This document shows, piece after piece, positions 10,601 through 23,770 of a DNA stretch of 64,000 nt. The translations under genes and the position numbers were made by a program. The notes under the pieces were generated by a model. It saw only the letters and a program-made list of their open reading frames with translations, was not told the DNA's origin and searched no databases. Within the stretch, counting starts at the first letter, position 1; each line of letters starts with the position of its first letter. The stretch is from Cyanoderma ruficeps. Lineage: Eukaryota > Chordata > Aves > Passeriformes > Timaliidae. The stretch lies in assembly GCA_008694505.1 (NCBI GenBank), contig VZDJ01000011.1, positions 1,551,598 through 1,615,597 of the forward strand, written 5' to 3'.

Positions 10601-12902
10601 ACCCATAAAAACTACATAATCAACTCAAATTCAATGGAATAGGCCCAAGATGACTGAAATACTATTCTATACTGGGAAATTTTACTGCGCACATAATACT
10701 TGTAAATGCTGTTTATTGCCCCAGCCCCTGTTTTCCAACTGCTGTTAATGTTGTTTTACAATCTTGTGCCTAAACACCAAACTGCAGATTCAGTTACAGG
10801 GAATAGCTCAGAGATGTAACAGGTTTTTTTCCTCTGTTTCTGAGTATGTTGATTCTGTCAGGAGCTTGATCAATTCTTTGCATTTTTGGTGCAGAACAGA
10901 TACTTCTGGCAGGGATATTTAAATAAATTGTATTCATATAGACCTTCTGATTCTCTGGCCTCTACTAGGCATAATGGTTTCAGAGTGCATCGGTGCATAT
11001 TGTTTTTTTGATCCCAAAACTTTTAGGACAGAATCACACTACATTTGAATCCTGTAATTTTACAGAAATTAGCACTTTTCAAAATATATATTTTGGTTTG
11101 GTTTGCTTTGATTTTTAACTTGGAAAAGCAGATGCTTGAAAAATCAGATAGTTAAAAAAAATCTTTGGTATTCAGGTATCAGTGGGAGTCCTGGCTAAAA
11201 ATAAAAATGACTGAGTGGGATTTAAATGATGCCTAGCCATATCTGTATTTTAGGCAGTCAAATAAATTAGCCACTCCTGAAAAAAAATGTGATCCATACA
11301 ATAAGGAAATTAGAAGTTCAGATTAAATTTTCACTATACAACCATGAGTCTCTAATCTCTCTCTCTATATATATGAATGGAATCTGTGATGCACCAGAAA
11401 AAAGATAACTGTTCTTCATTTGGAGAACTTTTGGAAGTCCTAAAGATCTGAAAAGACAAAAGTTGCCTGAAGGCCCTGACTGAGAAATTATGATGCAATC
11501 ATTGTTAAGGAAGGTGGTCACAGTTCAGGTGATCTTCAAATTATAGATATCTGAGATTAAAAAAAAATAAAAACATCACATGGTTCAGCTGCCAGCATGC
11601 TGGTCACTGTGTCACAGAAATATTGTCAAAATCTCACGTATGTACTTCCAGAATAAGTCACTGTCTGCATAGCTGACTGCATTTTATTATATCACCAGCT
11701 CCACTGAGTTTAGTGCAATTTGTAACAGAAAATATCACACATTAAAAAAAATAAAAATGGACTAACATATTGCCAGTCATGTACTTTTACTATTACTGTG
11801 GGATTTTTTGTAGCTGTATTCTGAATTCCAAGGCTCTGACCTCTGGTAAAATATAGGCAAAGTTTAACAGAAAGAGAAGTTTATGAAATTCAAGATGATT
11901 TTTTTCTGCAAGAGTGCCCTTTGCATAGATAGCACAAATTTTTGAGTACCTGTAAACTTCTTTTTTCTTTTTTTAAAATTTATTTTTAAAATATTTTTTC
12001 AGAAGTCGAAGTGTGTCAGGTGAAAACATATGAAGAATAGAACTCGATAAAAGCATTAGCAATAGGCAGCTTGAAATTGCAGGAATTATACAGATAGTGC
12101 TACTATTACATAAACTAAGGTTCCCCAATATTGATGTTATTATTTTTAAAATTAGGGTGTATGTTTTTATGTTACTTAGTAAGGGTAATTACATGCTTGC
12201 TAAGAAAGAAACATTCTAGAATGTTACTTTTTAATCTGGTTTGCTTTTTTTTCCTTTATAGGAAATAAAATATAGCCTTTATAGGAATAACCATCATTCC
12301 AATTATGAGATTATGGAACTGCCATTCCAACCTATGCTAGTGAGTGATGGGACTATTAAGAAATCTCAGGATAAATCTTTTATTGTACTGGGAGAACTGA
12401 CACTATGACTTCAGCTAAGTTTTTGCAAGAATGTGGTTGGTTCAGAAGTTATGGAGGGTCCTATTACTTTGAATAGAAATTGACCAAATTTTATTTACTT
12501 GATATCTGAATTATCTAATGTGAGTTAACTCAGTGTTTAAGCTTCAGCTATGCATTTGCTTCCATTCTCTTATAATTCTCTCTGTCAGAATATGTCAATC
12601 CCAAAGTAGTATAGTTTTCACTAAGTATGCTTAATGCTAAAAGAATGATTATAGCTAAACAGACTTGTTTGTCTTTAGGCGATCCCATAGGAAAAGGTAA
12701 AGTAAGCTGAGATTTTATTTTATTTTAATTTCATTTAGTTCACAGAGTCTCTTGATGATTCATACTGTCCTGCCAATGAACTTTAAGTGAACATGTTTAC
12801 CTTCCTGTGCAAACCAGGTGGGAGAAGGAAGAGAATTGCCTGTCATGTTGTACTGCAGTCCTCACACTGTGACTATGCAACTACTCTATATTCACACACT
12901 AC

Positions 12903-12951
12903 TTTTTGTTTAAGCTTTAAGTAAGGGAAGTTTTTGTTTAAGTAGGGGAAG
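12903..12951. repeat. Imperfect tandem duplication (28 + 21 bp)
   Basis: TTTTTGTTTAAG...AGGGGAAG-type units follow one another. The second copy lacks an internal segment of about 7 bases. Confidence 0.6.
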
Positions 12952-15900
12952 TTTAAGAAAATGCAGTCATAATTTTTCAGATATTAAAAGAGAGTGAGAA
13001 GTCACAGTAAAGTTCACCTCCTTTTGCTCTCACTTGAAGAAGAATATTCTTCACATGTCAGAATACTCTTTAAATCAAGAGATTACCTTGATTTAATGAA
13101 TAGCAAGATTTCCAAGATGTTGCTTGGACGTCTTTCCTTCCAAGATGTGTTACTGTGAGACAGCCCATTGCTCAGTTTAGCCTTACTCACCATGATTACT
13201 TTTAGCTGTGTCTCTGTGGCATGTTCTTCCCTACTTTCCTCAGCTGTTCCTTTCATTGACTATGGACGCTTCAGCTACATTTGGATTCCATATGACTCTT
13301 CCAAAGCTAAATATTTCTGATCACCTGGAAATGGCCTTATTAAAACACCAAACAGGTGTATATTATGTATGTTCTTTATTAAGTTATATTTTCTTCTTAA
13401 CAGGTTAGGTTGTCTATTTTGTGCTAGAAGTATTTAGTATTAAACAGTTTGCATTGCAACATCCCTAATGATTACACACAGTTGACATATATAGAGGAAA
13501 AAAAAGAAGAAAGAGACCTGCAAGCCTCATGATTTAGACACGACAATGGATTTGCAAAAAAAGGTATGTTAGAAACTTCAAGATGATTTAGACTACAAGG
13601 AACTTAAAGACCCTTTTGAAAATGGAACTTACCCTTATCCATACACTTAAAAGAAAGCAGTGCAAAGAGCTCTTCACATTTCTCTGAAAGTCAGAGAAGA
13701 GTGCCGTTCTAACATAATCTGTTTTCAGCATCTCAGCTATCCAGGCAAATTTCAAATGTCCTTGTACACCAATGTAGAATGATGAAAGATGCCTTTTGAA
13801 AAACTTTTATGCTAGGCTCTCACATAAGAAATCATACTTAGACCAAACAATTCTGTCTCCAAATGAAGAAAATTCTGTCCAGACATTCTGGTTTTGTGCA
13901 TTTAACTTGGGATTTTGTTTAAAAATTTTTTGGTTAATATTTATTTTTCCTATCAGCATTTTATCCAAACTAATGGAATCTGAAACACGGTCCTTGCATT
14001 CATTATACTCTATAATTTTAACTTTTTTCTTTGGTGCAGTACTTGTATTTCTAATCATGAACACAAATTTCCTTGCATAGAAATTAGGGTAAGTTATCTG
14101 ATTGACCTAAATGGCAACACAAGGAGGTCATATATTTCACAGATTATTTTTAGGAGCAGTAGGTCTAATTCTCCTTCTTATTATTTATGACTTATATTAA
14201 GGGGAAAATGCTGCAGGTGTTTACCACACTTCATAGAAGCTGAGTATGAAATTGAGAAGGAAAGCTTATGTTCAATTGTGTGAGGAGTTTAGGAAAAAAA
14301 GAAGTACATTCTTTTGAATAAAAATAAAAACCAAAGAAAAAAAAAAGCAGTTATAATTACCAGACCTGATTCTTTCATCTCTGATGATGTATATGTGCTA
14401 GGAAAAGTGAGGAAGTGTTCTTCAGTAGTGAAGGCCATATTTTATACCCATGATGGGGAATTTTAGATTTCCTATATTTTAATGTCTTATTGGGACAATG
14501 GGTAAGGATGCATGCCTTCTTTACATCACTGGAAGGAAAGTGACTGAAAACCACTTTACCTTCCAATATTGCAATCCTATAGCTGCAGTGAATCAGTGAC
14601 ATCCATCCTACAGAAAATACACAGGAGCAATGCCGTAACATGTCATACCTGCAAATTACTTTGTTTCTTATTCTCCATTTATAGACACTGAATAAGAAAT
14701 AAATAATTCTGGAGAAAAATAAAATTGGCATAGATTGGCTTTTAATGCTCTAGTGGCATGTCTCATTATTTCTCATCCTCAGCCCAAAGGTGGAGTTACT
14801 TCTGCCTGTCTGTAGAGAAGTAACACATGCCAGAGTGTTTAATTTTCTTCCCACCTTTTATACAGGTATCTGCAGCTTCTAGGATCCCAATGGGAACAAC
14901 TTTGAGGTATAATATGAGAGGTTTAGACTCTTTTTTCCTGTCTCTGATCCTCATGAGTAAACTGATATCATGCAGCTTTTTTTTTTCTTTTTTTTTCCCC
15001 CCCGGTACTGAAAGGACAAGAATGCCTGGATGAAAGGGAAAGCAGCTACATTTTTTTTCCTAAGAGTTAAAATCCCCAAACCTCCTAGTCTGTAGTACAA
15101 TCAAAATCTAAATTATCCTTGCAGATTAGATTTATTGAATTGCTTGATACTTTATGACTGGTAATATTTTGTCAAAGAATGCACAATGCATATTTTCTTT
15201 CAAAGTTGTTTTGTTTTATTGCTGATGGCTACCAAAAAAAAAAAGCAACAGGTGCATGAGCAGTCTTTAACCCATAGGATGTTGTCAATTACTTATACAT
15301 TGACAACCTCCATTTTTAACTAAGCATTTCATGTTTTGTATTTTCACACTTCATGTCAAAAGGTGGCAGAGCTAAGCACTGCAAAGCTTTGGCAGGGAAG
15401 GTTAATTTTCCATAGTTTCCTCATGAGTGAATGCCTCTTAGAATCATTTTAAATGCTGTTAGGTGACAGAATATTGTTTGTAAAACAGTTTCTTTCTGAA
15501 TAGTTTCAGAGATGACAGAAAGCACTAGCTTAATAATTACTTCAGTGACCTACAGAAGAACAGGTACAACTCAGAAGCAACAATGAAAACCACTACCATA
15601 TAACCCCCTCTTCCAGTCAATTAAGAGTTGGTAATTTCTTTTCTGAGAAGAATTCCAAAATTCAGACAAATCCTGACTTAAGCCTGATTGGGGAAAAAAA
15701 CCACCCAAAAATGCACAGAATGAAGCCATTAATGATGCTTTGGTTTTCTGAACTTCTGCCTGCACAGAACTCCCAGATCAAGGCATTTAACATAGATCAG
15801 TAAGGAATTATCAATTTGTGTGACATTCTGTTGATGTCATCTCACATTGCTTGTAAAATAGTTGCATAAAGACATGCAATTTTCTTGCCCACTACAGGAA

Positions 15901-16291
15901 AATCTCTGCTTGTAATCAAGGTTCAAAAAACCTGAAGTGAAATCCTCTCTTTGACACGTATGTAATTTGTGAGTGGAGGCACAGGTTTGTAAAATGAGGA
16001 AAGTACTATTTTGAATTTTTCTCTTTTTTTTTTCTGTCAACGTTTTTGTAGAGTGTCTACTCAGGCTCATAAAAATAGTACTAATCCAGCACTCATGCGT
16101 GGCTGTGTTGTGTTGCTATACATATGGGTGCTTGTGGCTGCTTTGTCTCGCAGGTAATTGGATGGAGGTAAACTGGATCATCTCTGGGATAATTACACAA
16201 AGATCCGAGGACAAACAGAAAAATCTAGTCTTCATTCAGCACTGACAACTACAAGTCGTTACCAAAACAACCCAAAAAGGCAGATATATTG

Positions 16292-16321
16292 GTATGCTAT
16301 ATTACAGTATGCTATATTACA
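16292..16321. repeat. Perfect 15-bp tandem duplication
   Basis: GTATGCTATATTACA occurs twice with no gap (16292-16306 and 16307-16321). Confidence 0.9.
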
Positions 16322-16336
16322 GACATATATCTATAT

Positions 16337-16366
16337 TTCTCTGTCTCTGTCTCTGTCTCTTTCTCT
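16337..16366. repeat. (TCTCTG)n-like microsatellite
   Basis: A short run of TCTCTG/TCTC units on the plus strand. Confidence 0.75.
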
Positions 16367-17827
16367 AATGTACATTTTTGGTACATGTATATGTACATAT
16401 AAGTATAAATAACATGGTTGTCAGGAAATGCAACAGTAATAAAATATAGTTGAATCATAGGGTAGTTGTTCAGAACATTTGACACTCGTGTTTAGTAAAG
16501 CAGTCTGTTACAGAAACTTGCATACCTACATACATAGATTTAAGAAACTTCTTTCAGCCAGCTTTGGACACAGTGTTCTTCACAGCACTTTTTTCTTCTG
16601 CATTAATGTTGCTTAATGGCAGGAGTGTCACTGCTGCATGCTGTGCCTGTTTATTATGACTGATGCCACTAATTATGCTAATACTATAAACAACACAAAC
16701 AGAAATATTTGTTCCATCAGCTGTCACTTTTGATACCCATAGCTATAAATGAAAGTCAAGGGAAGAAAAAGGGAAATACTTCACTGATTCCAAAGGTGTC
16801 CCTGGTATTCAGAAATAATTATACTACTTGATGAACCGTGGTACTGTCTGCTCTTGTCTTCGTGTTTGATTACAAATCTGATACTAGCACTTAATGGGTA
16901 AGTGAGTTGTCACAAAGCTTTCCTTCATGATATGTTTCAGGAAACATTACAACAATTCATGTGATGAAATGCAGCTTTCTACCATATGCTGACATATCAC
17001 AGTGCAAGATGGTGAAGTGTCTTAAGCAACGTATTGCAATGTGATCTGCCACGCATGAAATGGAATGCTTCAGAAAAACATGCCAGTTCTTGAATAAACT
17101 CTGACTCCAGTACCTACTGCAGCCAGTAGACTGTATAAAATGCCTTAATGTCATCCACAGATTGCTCAGCTCCTCTACCAGTATAAAACTAGCAGTCTAT
17201 TTTTAGCTCCATGTTGGAAAGAATGCAGTTAACCCTACAACACTGCAGCAGTACACTAGCAAGATTTTATTGTAGCCACTAGAGTAAATGCTGACTTTAA
17301 GTTTTATAAGCTTATTTATTAAGACATGCAGTTACCTCCCATACACACAATTTCTCTATCACTGTGAATAGATAGCAAAGGTCCCAGCATTTATTAAGCT
17401 CTGCTACAAATCAAGTCTACTGAATAGTCATAATGTATTCTATTAGTAAGCATAAAAAATATATATGCAACATTATGTCAGCCTTTCCGCATAATGGCTG
17501 TGAGATTTTCACCATAGTTCACTATGGCAATCCTGAGTCAGCACTTCCAGGAAGTGGAAATCAAGGGTAACCCAGCTGATAAACTGTAAGGATACATTAA
17601 TTCTGTTCTTTACTTGCTGTAATAGCTTAACCAGAGAAACCCAGTCTGGCTGTACTTGGCTAGCATGGACATTTTCTGGCTGGGCTGAGAAAGATACCAG
17701 CATGTTTTTTGAGATTATGTATTTTATAAAGTGTATAAAATTCTTGGGGAAAGGGGAGGAAGAAAGGAGAATTTCAGCTATGTTAAAATTTTCTTGACTA
17801 CTCACCCATCCTAGATACCATGCAATG

Positions 17828-17869
17828 TGTTTAGTTTAGTTTAGTTTAGTTTNGATTAGATTAGATTAG
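17828..17869. repeat. (TTTAG)n then (GATTA)n pentanucleotide microsatellite
   Basis: Five or so TTTAG units are followed by GATTA units, with a single ambiguous base (N) at 17853 exactly where the two repeat types meet. Confidence 0.85.
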
Positions 17870-18992
17870 TTTGATGAAGCCTATTGAATTTGTTTCCCTG
17901 AAAGGACAATCTCAAGTCACAGAAGGAGAATCTCAAAACACTACAATACTACTGCAGAAGCAGGAAATGTCTGTCTTCTAAGAAAACTGCATGGAGGGCT
18001 CATGGCTCATGTGGTAGATGGCCACTGGGTAGTATGGGTCTAATTTTTGGTATTTGCATTAAAAATCTTGAAGTGAGATTTGGTAAAATATTTATTACAC
18101 TAGGGTGTTGACACATTGCTTAATCCTCAAAAAACCATTGCCCCAGCTCTTTAAGGCCTAAACCACAGCTAAACTGGTCAAAACTAATGTTCATCCTCAG
18201 GAAACGCCAGTAAACTGTCACCAAGATATAGTAGATGCCATTCTAGTCATAGTTTGGGAACGTAAGGAATCCAAATTACCACTGACAGAAGCGTAGAAAT
18301 CCTGTCAAAATGATATTGATGCTCCTGTTCCCTTTGTGAGCACCATCAGATTTTGTCACTCAGATGGGAGACAATGGCACTACCAGAAACTGCCACATAA
18401 GTGCCATGCTATCAGTTGTGACAAAGTGCTGTGTGAAATGTAATCCAAGAATAATTATGTCAGGACTTCTGACTCCTGGCTACCCATGATGCTGTGGAGG
18501 ATATAGGCTTCTTGTGCTTCAGTACCCTGATACTTTTTAATATAAGACATTAGTGAGTAACTCCATGTGTTACCCTTCCTCCCTCCCCTCCCTAATCCCT
18601 TCTTCTGTCACAATTGAAAATGAACCACCAATTTACTAAGAGCTAGGTTTTTTGTTAAAACTTAAAAAAACAACAACAACAAAAAATATTATAACAAAGC
18701 TGTATATATTGAAAAAATAACAGACAAGCATTTCTCTTAATGGTTGGTTCCTTCTTGTGTTCTTTTAAAATTCCAGAAGAAAAGAATATCCCTGCCCCTA
18801 CCCTCGAATACTGTTTGGATTTTTTTTTTTCTTTCATTATTTTCTCATACTCACATAAAAATATTTAAATAGAGTAATTTTTTTTCCAGTCACAAGAATC
18901 TCAACAGTGATTTATGTTCTCTTTCAAGAAACTGCTAAACATAAAATCCTTTATGATTTTTTGTGGGCACTATAATTACTGTGTATGTGAAA

Positions 18993-19310
18993 GGAGGGTG
19001 TCAAAAAGATGGAGCCACGCTCTTCTTGTTGGTGCCAAGCAATAGGACAACAGCCAATAGGCAGAAACTGATACACAGGAAGTTCCACCTTAATATGAGG
19101 AAGAATTTCTTTAATGTGGGAGTGATCAAACACTGGCACACATTTCCCAGAGGGGCTGTGGAATGTCCCTCACTGGACATGACCCACAAAAAACATGTGG
19201 ATGCAATCCTGTGCAGTGTGCTCTGGGATGACCCTGCTTGAGCAAGGAGGTTGGATGAGCTGACCAGCCCAGGTCACTTCCAACCAGACTCATTCTGTGA
19301 TTTTGTTATT
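18993..19310 (+). mobile_element. CR1 LINE 3' fragment
   Basis: Begins in the CR1 ORF2 C-terminal region (GGAGGGTGTC..., then ATGGAGCCACGCTCTTCTTG) and runs through the typical stretch AGGAAGTTCCACCTTAATAT, a CACTGGCACA motif, GAGCAAGGAGGTTGGATGAG and a terminal CATTCTGTGATTTTG tail. Those landmarks and their order match avian CR1. The copy is strongly 5'-truncated. Overlapping frames (for example 18963-19241) are ORF2 debris. Confidence 0.92.
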
Positions 19311-20079
19311 ATCATTACAACATTTTGCAATTTTTTCTGCTCTTGACATATCATTTTCACTACATAATAGATCACTTTGAACAAGTGCTTGTCAAAAAAA
19401 TTTGTTAGATAGAAAAAATTTTGTAATTGGCTATTTCCTGAAAGAGACCTTCAAACCATTTCTGTAGAGGTAGCTTCAAACAGACATGAACTGGCCCTGC
19501 TTGAAGCCACAGGAGCTGAAGCAGTGCAAACCAGGAAGCCTTACAGCCTTTGGTAGTCACCAAAACACTGAAATGACTCTTCCTTCATGCACTGTTCTAC
19601 CCATCCCAGAGAGAGACAATAACATTATAGACAAATTATTTCTCACTGTCTGTCTTGGTGTTCCCATCATTGAAAGAACTTAATATAGCTGCAAACCTTA
19701 CTTCAATGATGTGGGGTCATTCCAAAACTTAGTACCAGTAGCCTGAGAAAATATATTGGAGTTTATCTGTTTGTTTTATTGATTGCATATGATTCTCTAC
19801 CTTCTCACCTTCCAAACAAGAAAGACAAACAAACACAGTTATGATCCACTTCTCTAGGAGGAAGTACTGCTGTGACAAGAGAATCCTGCTCTAAATAAAT
19901 TACAATCTATTACACTCCTGGCCAAAATGTGAATTTTCATTAAACAAAGAGTGTCACTGACTTTCTCAGGAATTGTATCTGAATGGCCTGAGGCATTGCA
20001 GACATTTTATCCCTGTCAATTCTGGTGAGAAACAGAACTACGAGAAAGAGATGAGTTGACATTGAAATTCAGAGGGGGT

Positions 20080-20135
20080 AGGGATGGTGAGTGAACGTCT
20101 GCGTGGTACTTAGTTGTCAGCTGGGGTTAAAGTAT
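20080..20135. mobile_element. Possible LTR end fragment
   Basis: The phrase TTAGTTGTCAGCTGGGGTTA resembles a segment I associate with songbird ERV LTR ends. It is only about 55 bases, no boundaries are visible, and the call rests on memory of similar sequence. Confidence 0.25.
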
Positions 20136-21423
20136 GGCAGATAATTGTTCAGTAGCTGCTTCAGGCTCTGGAAGACAGCAGAACACAGTATCAGACACTT
20201 TGTCAGAGCTATTAAATAGTAAAAAAAGGAGTCTGCCCTGACTATATGGCTACTCTAGCTAGATAGCAACACGAGAAACTGCCAGATGCTCTTGATATCA
20301 CAGATATGCTCCTGATATCACAGTAGACAGTTAATCTTAGCCATCTAGTTATACTAACAAGCTAATGGTGTGATTACAAGAAAGCAGACAAGAACTTCAT
20401 GGTTTGCAAGCTAAACAGAGACTACCAAGGCAACCCTAAACTCAAAAAAATGGCATCAAAGCAGTCCAAGAAGAATAAAAAAGGTGGTTTGTATATTTAG
20501 GGATTTATGAGAGTAGGAATGTCAAAAATGTAGAGATATTTCTGTTTTGGGAAAAAAAAGGGGCATATAAGAGGTGCCAGTAGGAGATCAGCCCTACTCT
20601 TGATCACTACAGCTTGTGCAGGACTATAACCCTTTGCTTTTTCTGAACATACTGGTGTCAGACTTCTAAAGTCAGGAAAGCTGGGCAGGTTTATCCCAGT
20701 GCTATTGAGGGCATACCATTAGTGCTCTTCCAAACCTCAACAGGGGAACACCCAAGGGGTGTCTTGTAATAACATCATCTCTTCGTAACAGAAAATGTCA
20801 TGCCAAATTTGAAATCCCAGAACATGAAAGAAAAGCTGTGAAAGTAAAAAACTACAGTGTTATGAGAACTTTGGTCAGGAAAAATGACCAACAACACATT
20901 AAAGAAATTGTGCTGTGCAGCACATAAACAACAAAAAACCAGTTTCAAATCTCATAGAAAACATGTAAAAGGAAAACATCAAAATACAGAGATTCAAATG
21001 ATATCAAAAATATTGAGCTACAGATGTATCTTTAAATAATTTCCTCTTAAAAATAATCTTACCAGCTAGTTTGTGATGCTTTCTTACCCAAGTTTATACT
21101 TGCAATAAACTTGTACTGTAATGTTAGGTCTCATCTTATTCTATGCAATACATAGTATATGATAAAATAGATGTTTTTGTTGTTTTGCAGAATCCCAGCT
21201 CATTCTTAAAAGGAAGCTTGCAAGTATGTTTACTGAAATACCATCAGCAAGATCAAAAACAGTAAGAAAAATACCCCAACAGTAAAATGGCCATGACTTT
21301 TTAGAGATTAAACAGTGCAATTTAAGGTATTTAAGAAAACAACTCTCAGCCTCTTTCTGGTTACAGTTTTAAAAGGGAATTATTTATCTATTTTTTCAAA
21401 CAATTCTTGGAATTATTAAAGAA

Positions 21424-21566
21424 GCTTCCCTTTCCCTTTCGCTTTCCCTGTCTCGCTTTTGGATTTCCCTCCTTTCCTCCTTTTTCCTCCTCAGTTTTTC
21501 CTTTTCTCTTTATTTATTCTTTCTTTCTTCTGCTTCCCCCTCCTCCTTCCCCCTTGTCTTTCTCTT
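21424..21566 (+). repeat. Polypyrimidine tract
   Basis: About 140 bases that are almost entirely C and T on the plus strand, with only scattered purines. It is low-complexity (CCCTTT, TCCTCC and TTTC units), not a coding sequence. Confidence 0.85.
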
Positions 21567-22124
21567 GATAGTATAGCTGTGCCTAGTTAATGGTTGCTGC
21601 AAGAAGAGTACCAGACAGCAAAGCAGCAACAGTTTTGCTGGGACAGATTAATTTACCTCATTTTTCTGCTGATCTCATGGTGTTTGTTTTGTTTTTCTGA
21701 CCAAAACTGTGTTGATAACACATGCATGTTTTCAGCTGTTGCTGAACAGTGCTTTCACAACGTGTTTCGCACTCTGTTTGGCTAGAAAGTAGGCTGGGGG
21801 TGGGCAGGAGGCTGGGAGGGGATGCAGCTGGGAGAACTAACCTGAATTCACAAAAAGAATATTCTCTATCATATAAGGTTAGTTTCAGAAGTAAAATTGA
21901 TAATATTGAGAAGGAGACTGGGGTCCAAGTTGGATACTCCTGGAGTAGCTGAGCATTTCTAATAATTCATTTAGTACAAAGTGATTCCTTTGTCTCACTT
22001 CTCCTTTACTTTTTCTTTTTTGTTTATTTGTTGGTTTGGGTTTTTTTTCCCCTCCACTTGTTAAATTGTCCTTTTCCTGATCCATAAGTTTAATTTTTGC
22101 CCTTCTGACTCTCTCCCCCATCCA

Positions 22125-22192
22125 GATGGAGGGGAGTGACTGGGATACTAGAAGGGGACTTACTAGCTGTGGTCAAACCACCACAGTTGTAT
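22125..22192. mobile_element. Possible degenerate LTR end fragment
   Basis: A short G/C-richer piece ending in CTGTGGTCAAACCACCACAG, faintly like the LTR-end phrase near 20.1 kb. Evidence is weak and chance similarity is likely. Confidence 0.15.
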
Positions 22193-22732
22193 CGCTTTGA
22201 CATAAGAAAGCCAACATAAAGAAATGAATCATTATTTTGGCACCAACCACACTATCTTGCAATATATATTTGGGGGTTAAAGTCTTAAGGTTTGTTATCT
22301 GTGTCTTCTGATGTAATGCATTTGACCATTTGTTTGGATAATGTTCCTATTGCTGGCTTCTAGTCCAGTCTTCCATGTGAGTTTTGTGTGTTTATGATGT
22401 TACATAGCTACTGAAAGTGATGGCTTGAGTTGTTACAAAAGGGAAGACTGAATAAAGACTGTACTCCATCAACACAACTCTTGATTTAGCAGTATAAATT
22501 TTTCACATTAGCCTGCAACATAATGTAATGTTTTTGATACAATAACAGAAATGCATTTTTCAGAACAAACTTTCAGAATACAAATGTGGATGTGTCTTCA
22601 AAAGGTCAATTTTCACATATATTGTAAATTTAAATACTCTGTTAAAACTTAGCTTGTTAAAAAATCACATCAAGTAATTTACCATTTTATAAATCATATT
22701 TATATTTGCTTATTTTAGTTATATAAATAATA

Positions 22733-23095
22733 GGAGGTTGTTATACTGAGTTTGAGAGGGCTCTCTGGAGGTCCTCTGGTCTAAGCCCCCTTCCCAAGCA
22801 TGGCCACTTAGAACCACTTGTTCAGGACCATTTCAGATGGATTTTAAGCATCTCCAAGGATGGAGACACAACAGCCTCTAGACAGCCTGTGCCAGGGCTC
22901 AGTCATACTCACAGAGAACCACTGTTTTCTTAACTTCAGAGAAATCTGCAGTGTTTCTCTTTGTGCTCAGAAAGTCCCATATTACAGAGCTGCATTTCAG
23001 GCTGGAGGCTCTCAGGTGTGTAATGAAGATGTTAAACAGGACTCGACACATTATTGAACCCTGGGGTATGCTGCTGCTTACTGGCATGAAGAAAA
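22733..23095 (-). mobile_element. CR1 LINE fragment with internal deletion
   Basis: In plus-strand reading it shows the reverse complement of a CR1 3' end: GAGGTCCTCTGGTCTAAGCC, TTCAGATGGATTTTAAGCAT, GATGGAGACACAACAGCCTC, then GCCTGTGCCAGGGCTCAGTC. It later jumps to a more upstream CR1 region (AATGAAGATGTTAAACAGGA ... CCCTGGGGTATGCTGCT), so several hundred bases of the middle are missing. The join is near 22960-23020. Confidence 0.88.
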
Positions 23096-23605
23096 TGAGT
23101 GATGTCTTACTTTTTCACTGAATACTTGACCTCTAATTTTTGATCTCAGTTTAAAAAATATATATATATATCTGTCTGTTCTTTTTTTATTACTTTTCAT
23201 TTTTTAATTCGGGAATTTTGTTGGAATTTTTATTGTTTGGGGTTTTTTTTCCTAGAAATATAGTCAGAGAAGAAGACTTGCAGACTCGTTTCTTTACCCT
23301 AGATTTGTCTTTATGATAGAAATTATATTTAATTCCTTTTCATTTTTATCTTTATTTCATTTAATTTTGCAAGAGAAGTATGTAAAATTCTCAGGACTGT
23401 TATTTTAGAAATATACACCTTCACATTCACTATCAGTTTTCTTGTAGACTTACCTTTACATTTTAATATGAAATTTATAATTTCATAATTCAGCAAGTTT
23501 TTTTCTGTGAAATAGATCTTTCTTCAAGCAATAGGACTAAAACCCCATTAGTTTGGTTTGATTATTGGGGTGATTCACAGGTTTACAGTTTTCACAGAAA
23601 TTTAC
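23096..23605. other. Unique AT-rich DNA between two CR1 fragments
   Basis: Contains a short (TA)n run at 23158-23172 and T-rich patches. No gene seen. Confidence 0.5.
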
Positions 23606-23770
23606 TGGTTGCCCAGAAAGGCTGTGGAGCCTCATTCTTTGGAGATACTCAAAATCTGACTGAACACGACCCTGACTAACGTGGTCTAGGTGATCCTACT
23701 TCAGCAGGGAAGTTAGATCAGAAGACCTTTAATGATCTCTTCCAATCTTACCCATTCTGTGATTCTATGA
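23606..23770 (+). mobile_element. CR1 LINE 3' tail
   Basis: Typical CR1 3' end: CTGGTTGCCCAGAAAGGCTG, GGAGATACTCAAAATCTGAC, AGCAGGGAAGTTAGATCAGA, TTTAATGATCTCTTCCAATC and the terminal ATTCTGTGATTCTATG 8-mer repeat region. Severely 5'-truncated. Confidence 0.9.

Larger units (their letters stand above)
6073..18992. other. Long unique AT-rich stretch, no gene seen
   Basis: About 13 kb without a recognisable exon, RNA gene or large transposon remnant. Open frames reach at most 118 codons (14375-14731, minus) and none shows a known domain. It contains A/T homopolymers, (TC/TA) patches (11355-11372, 16337-16366), a (GTTTA)/(GATTA) microsatellite, and small tandem duplications listed separately. 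Stretches such as 9465-9600, dense in ATTA/TAAT cores, could be conserved non-coding DNA but that cannot be shown from one sequence. Confidence 0.5.
19311..22732. other. Unique DNA with a pyrimidine tract and weak LTR-like traces
   Basis: No exon or RNA gene recognised. The stretch holds a 20-bp imperfect tandem duplication near 20285-20323 (two copies of ATGCTCYTGATATCACAG), the pyrimidine-rich tract at 21424-21566, and two short pieces that resemble ends of avian LTRs. Confidence 0.5.

Noticed and set aside
18963..19241. 92-codon plus-strand frame and overlapping minus frames
   Set aside because: All lie over a CR1 3' fragment; the codons are transposon remnants.
23158..23172. TATA-like run as a promoter
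   Set aside because: It is a (TA)n microsatellite beside a CR1 fragment with no downstream gene.
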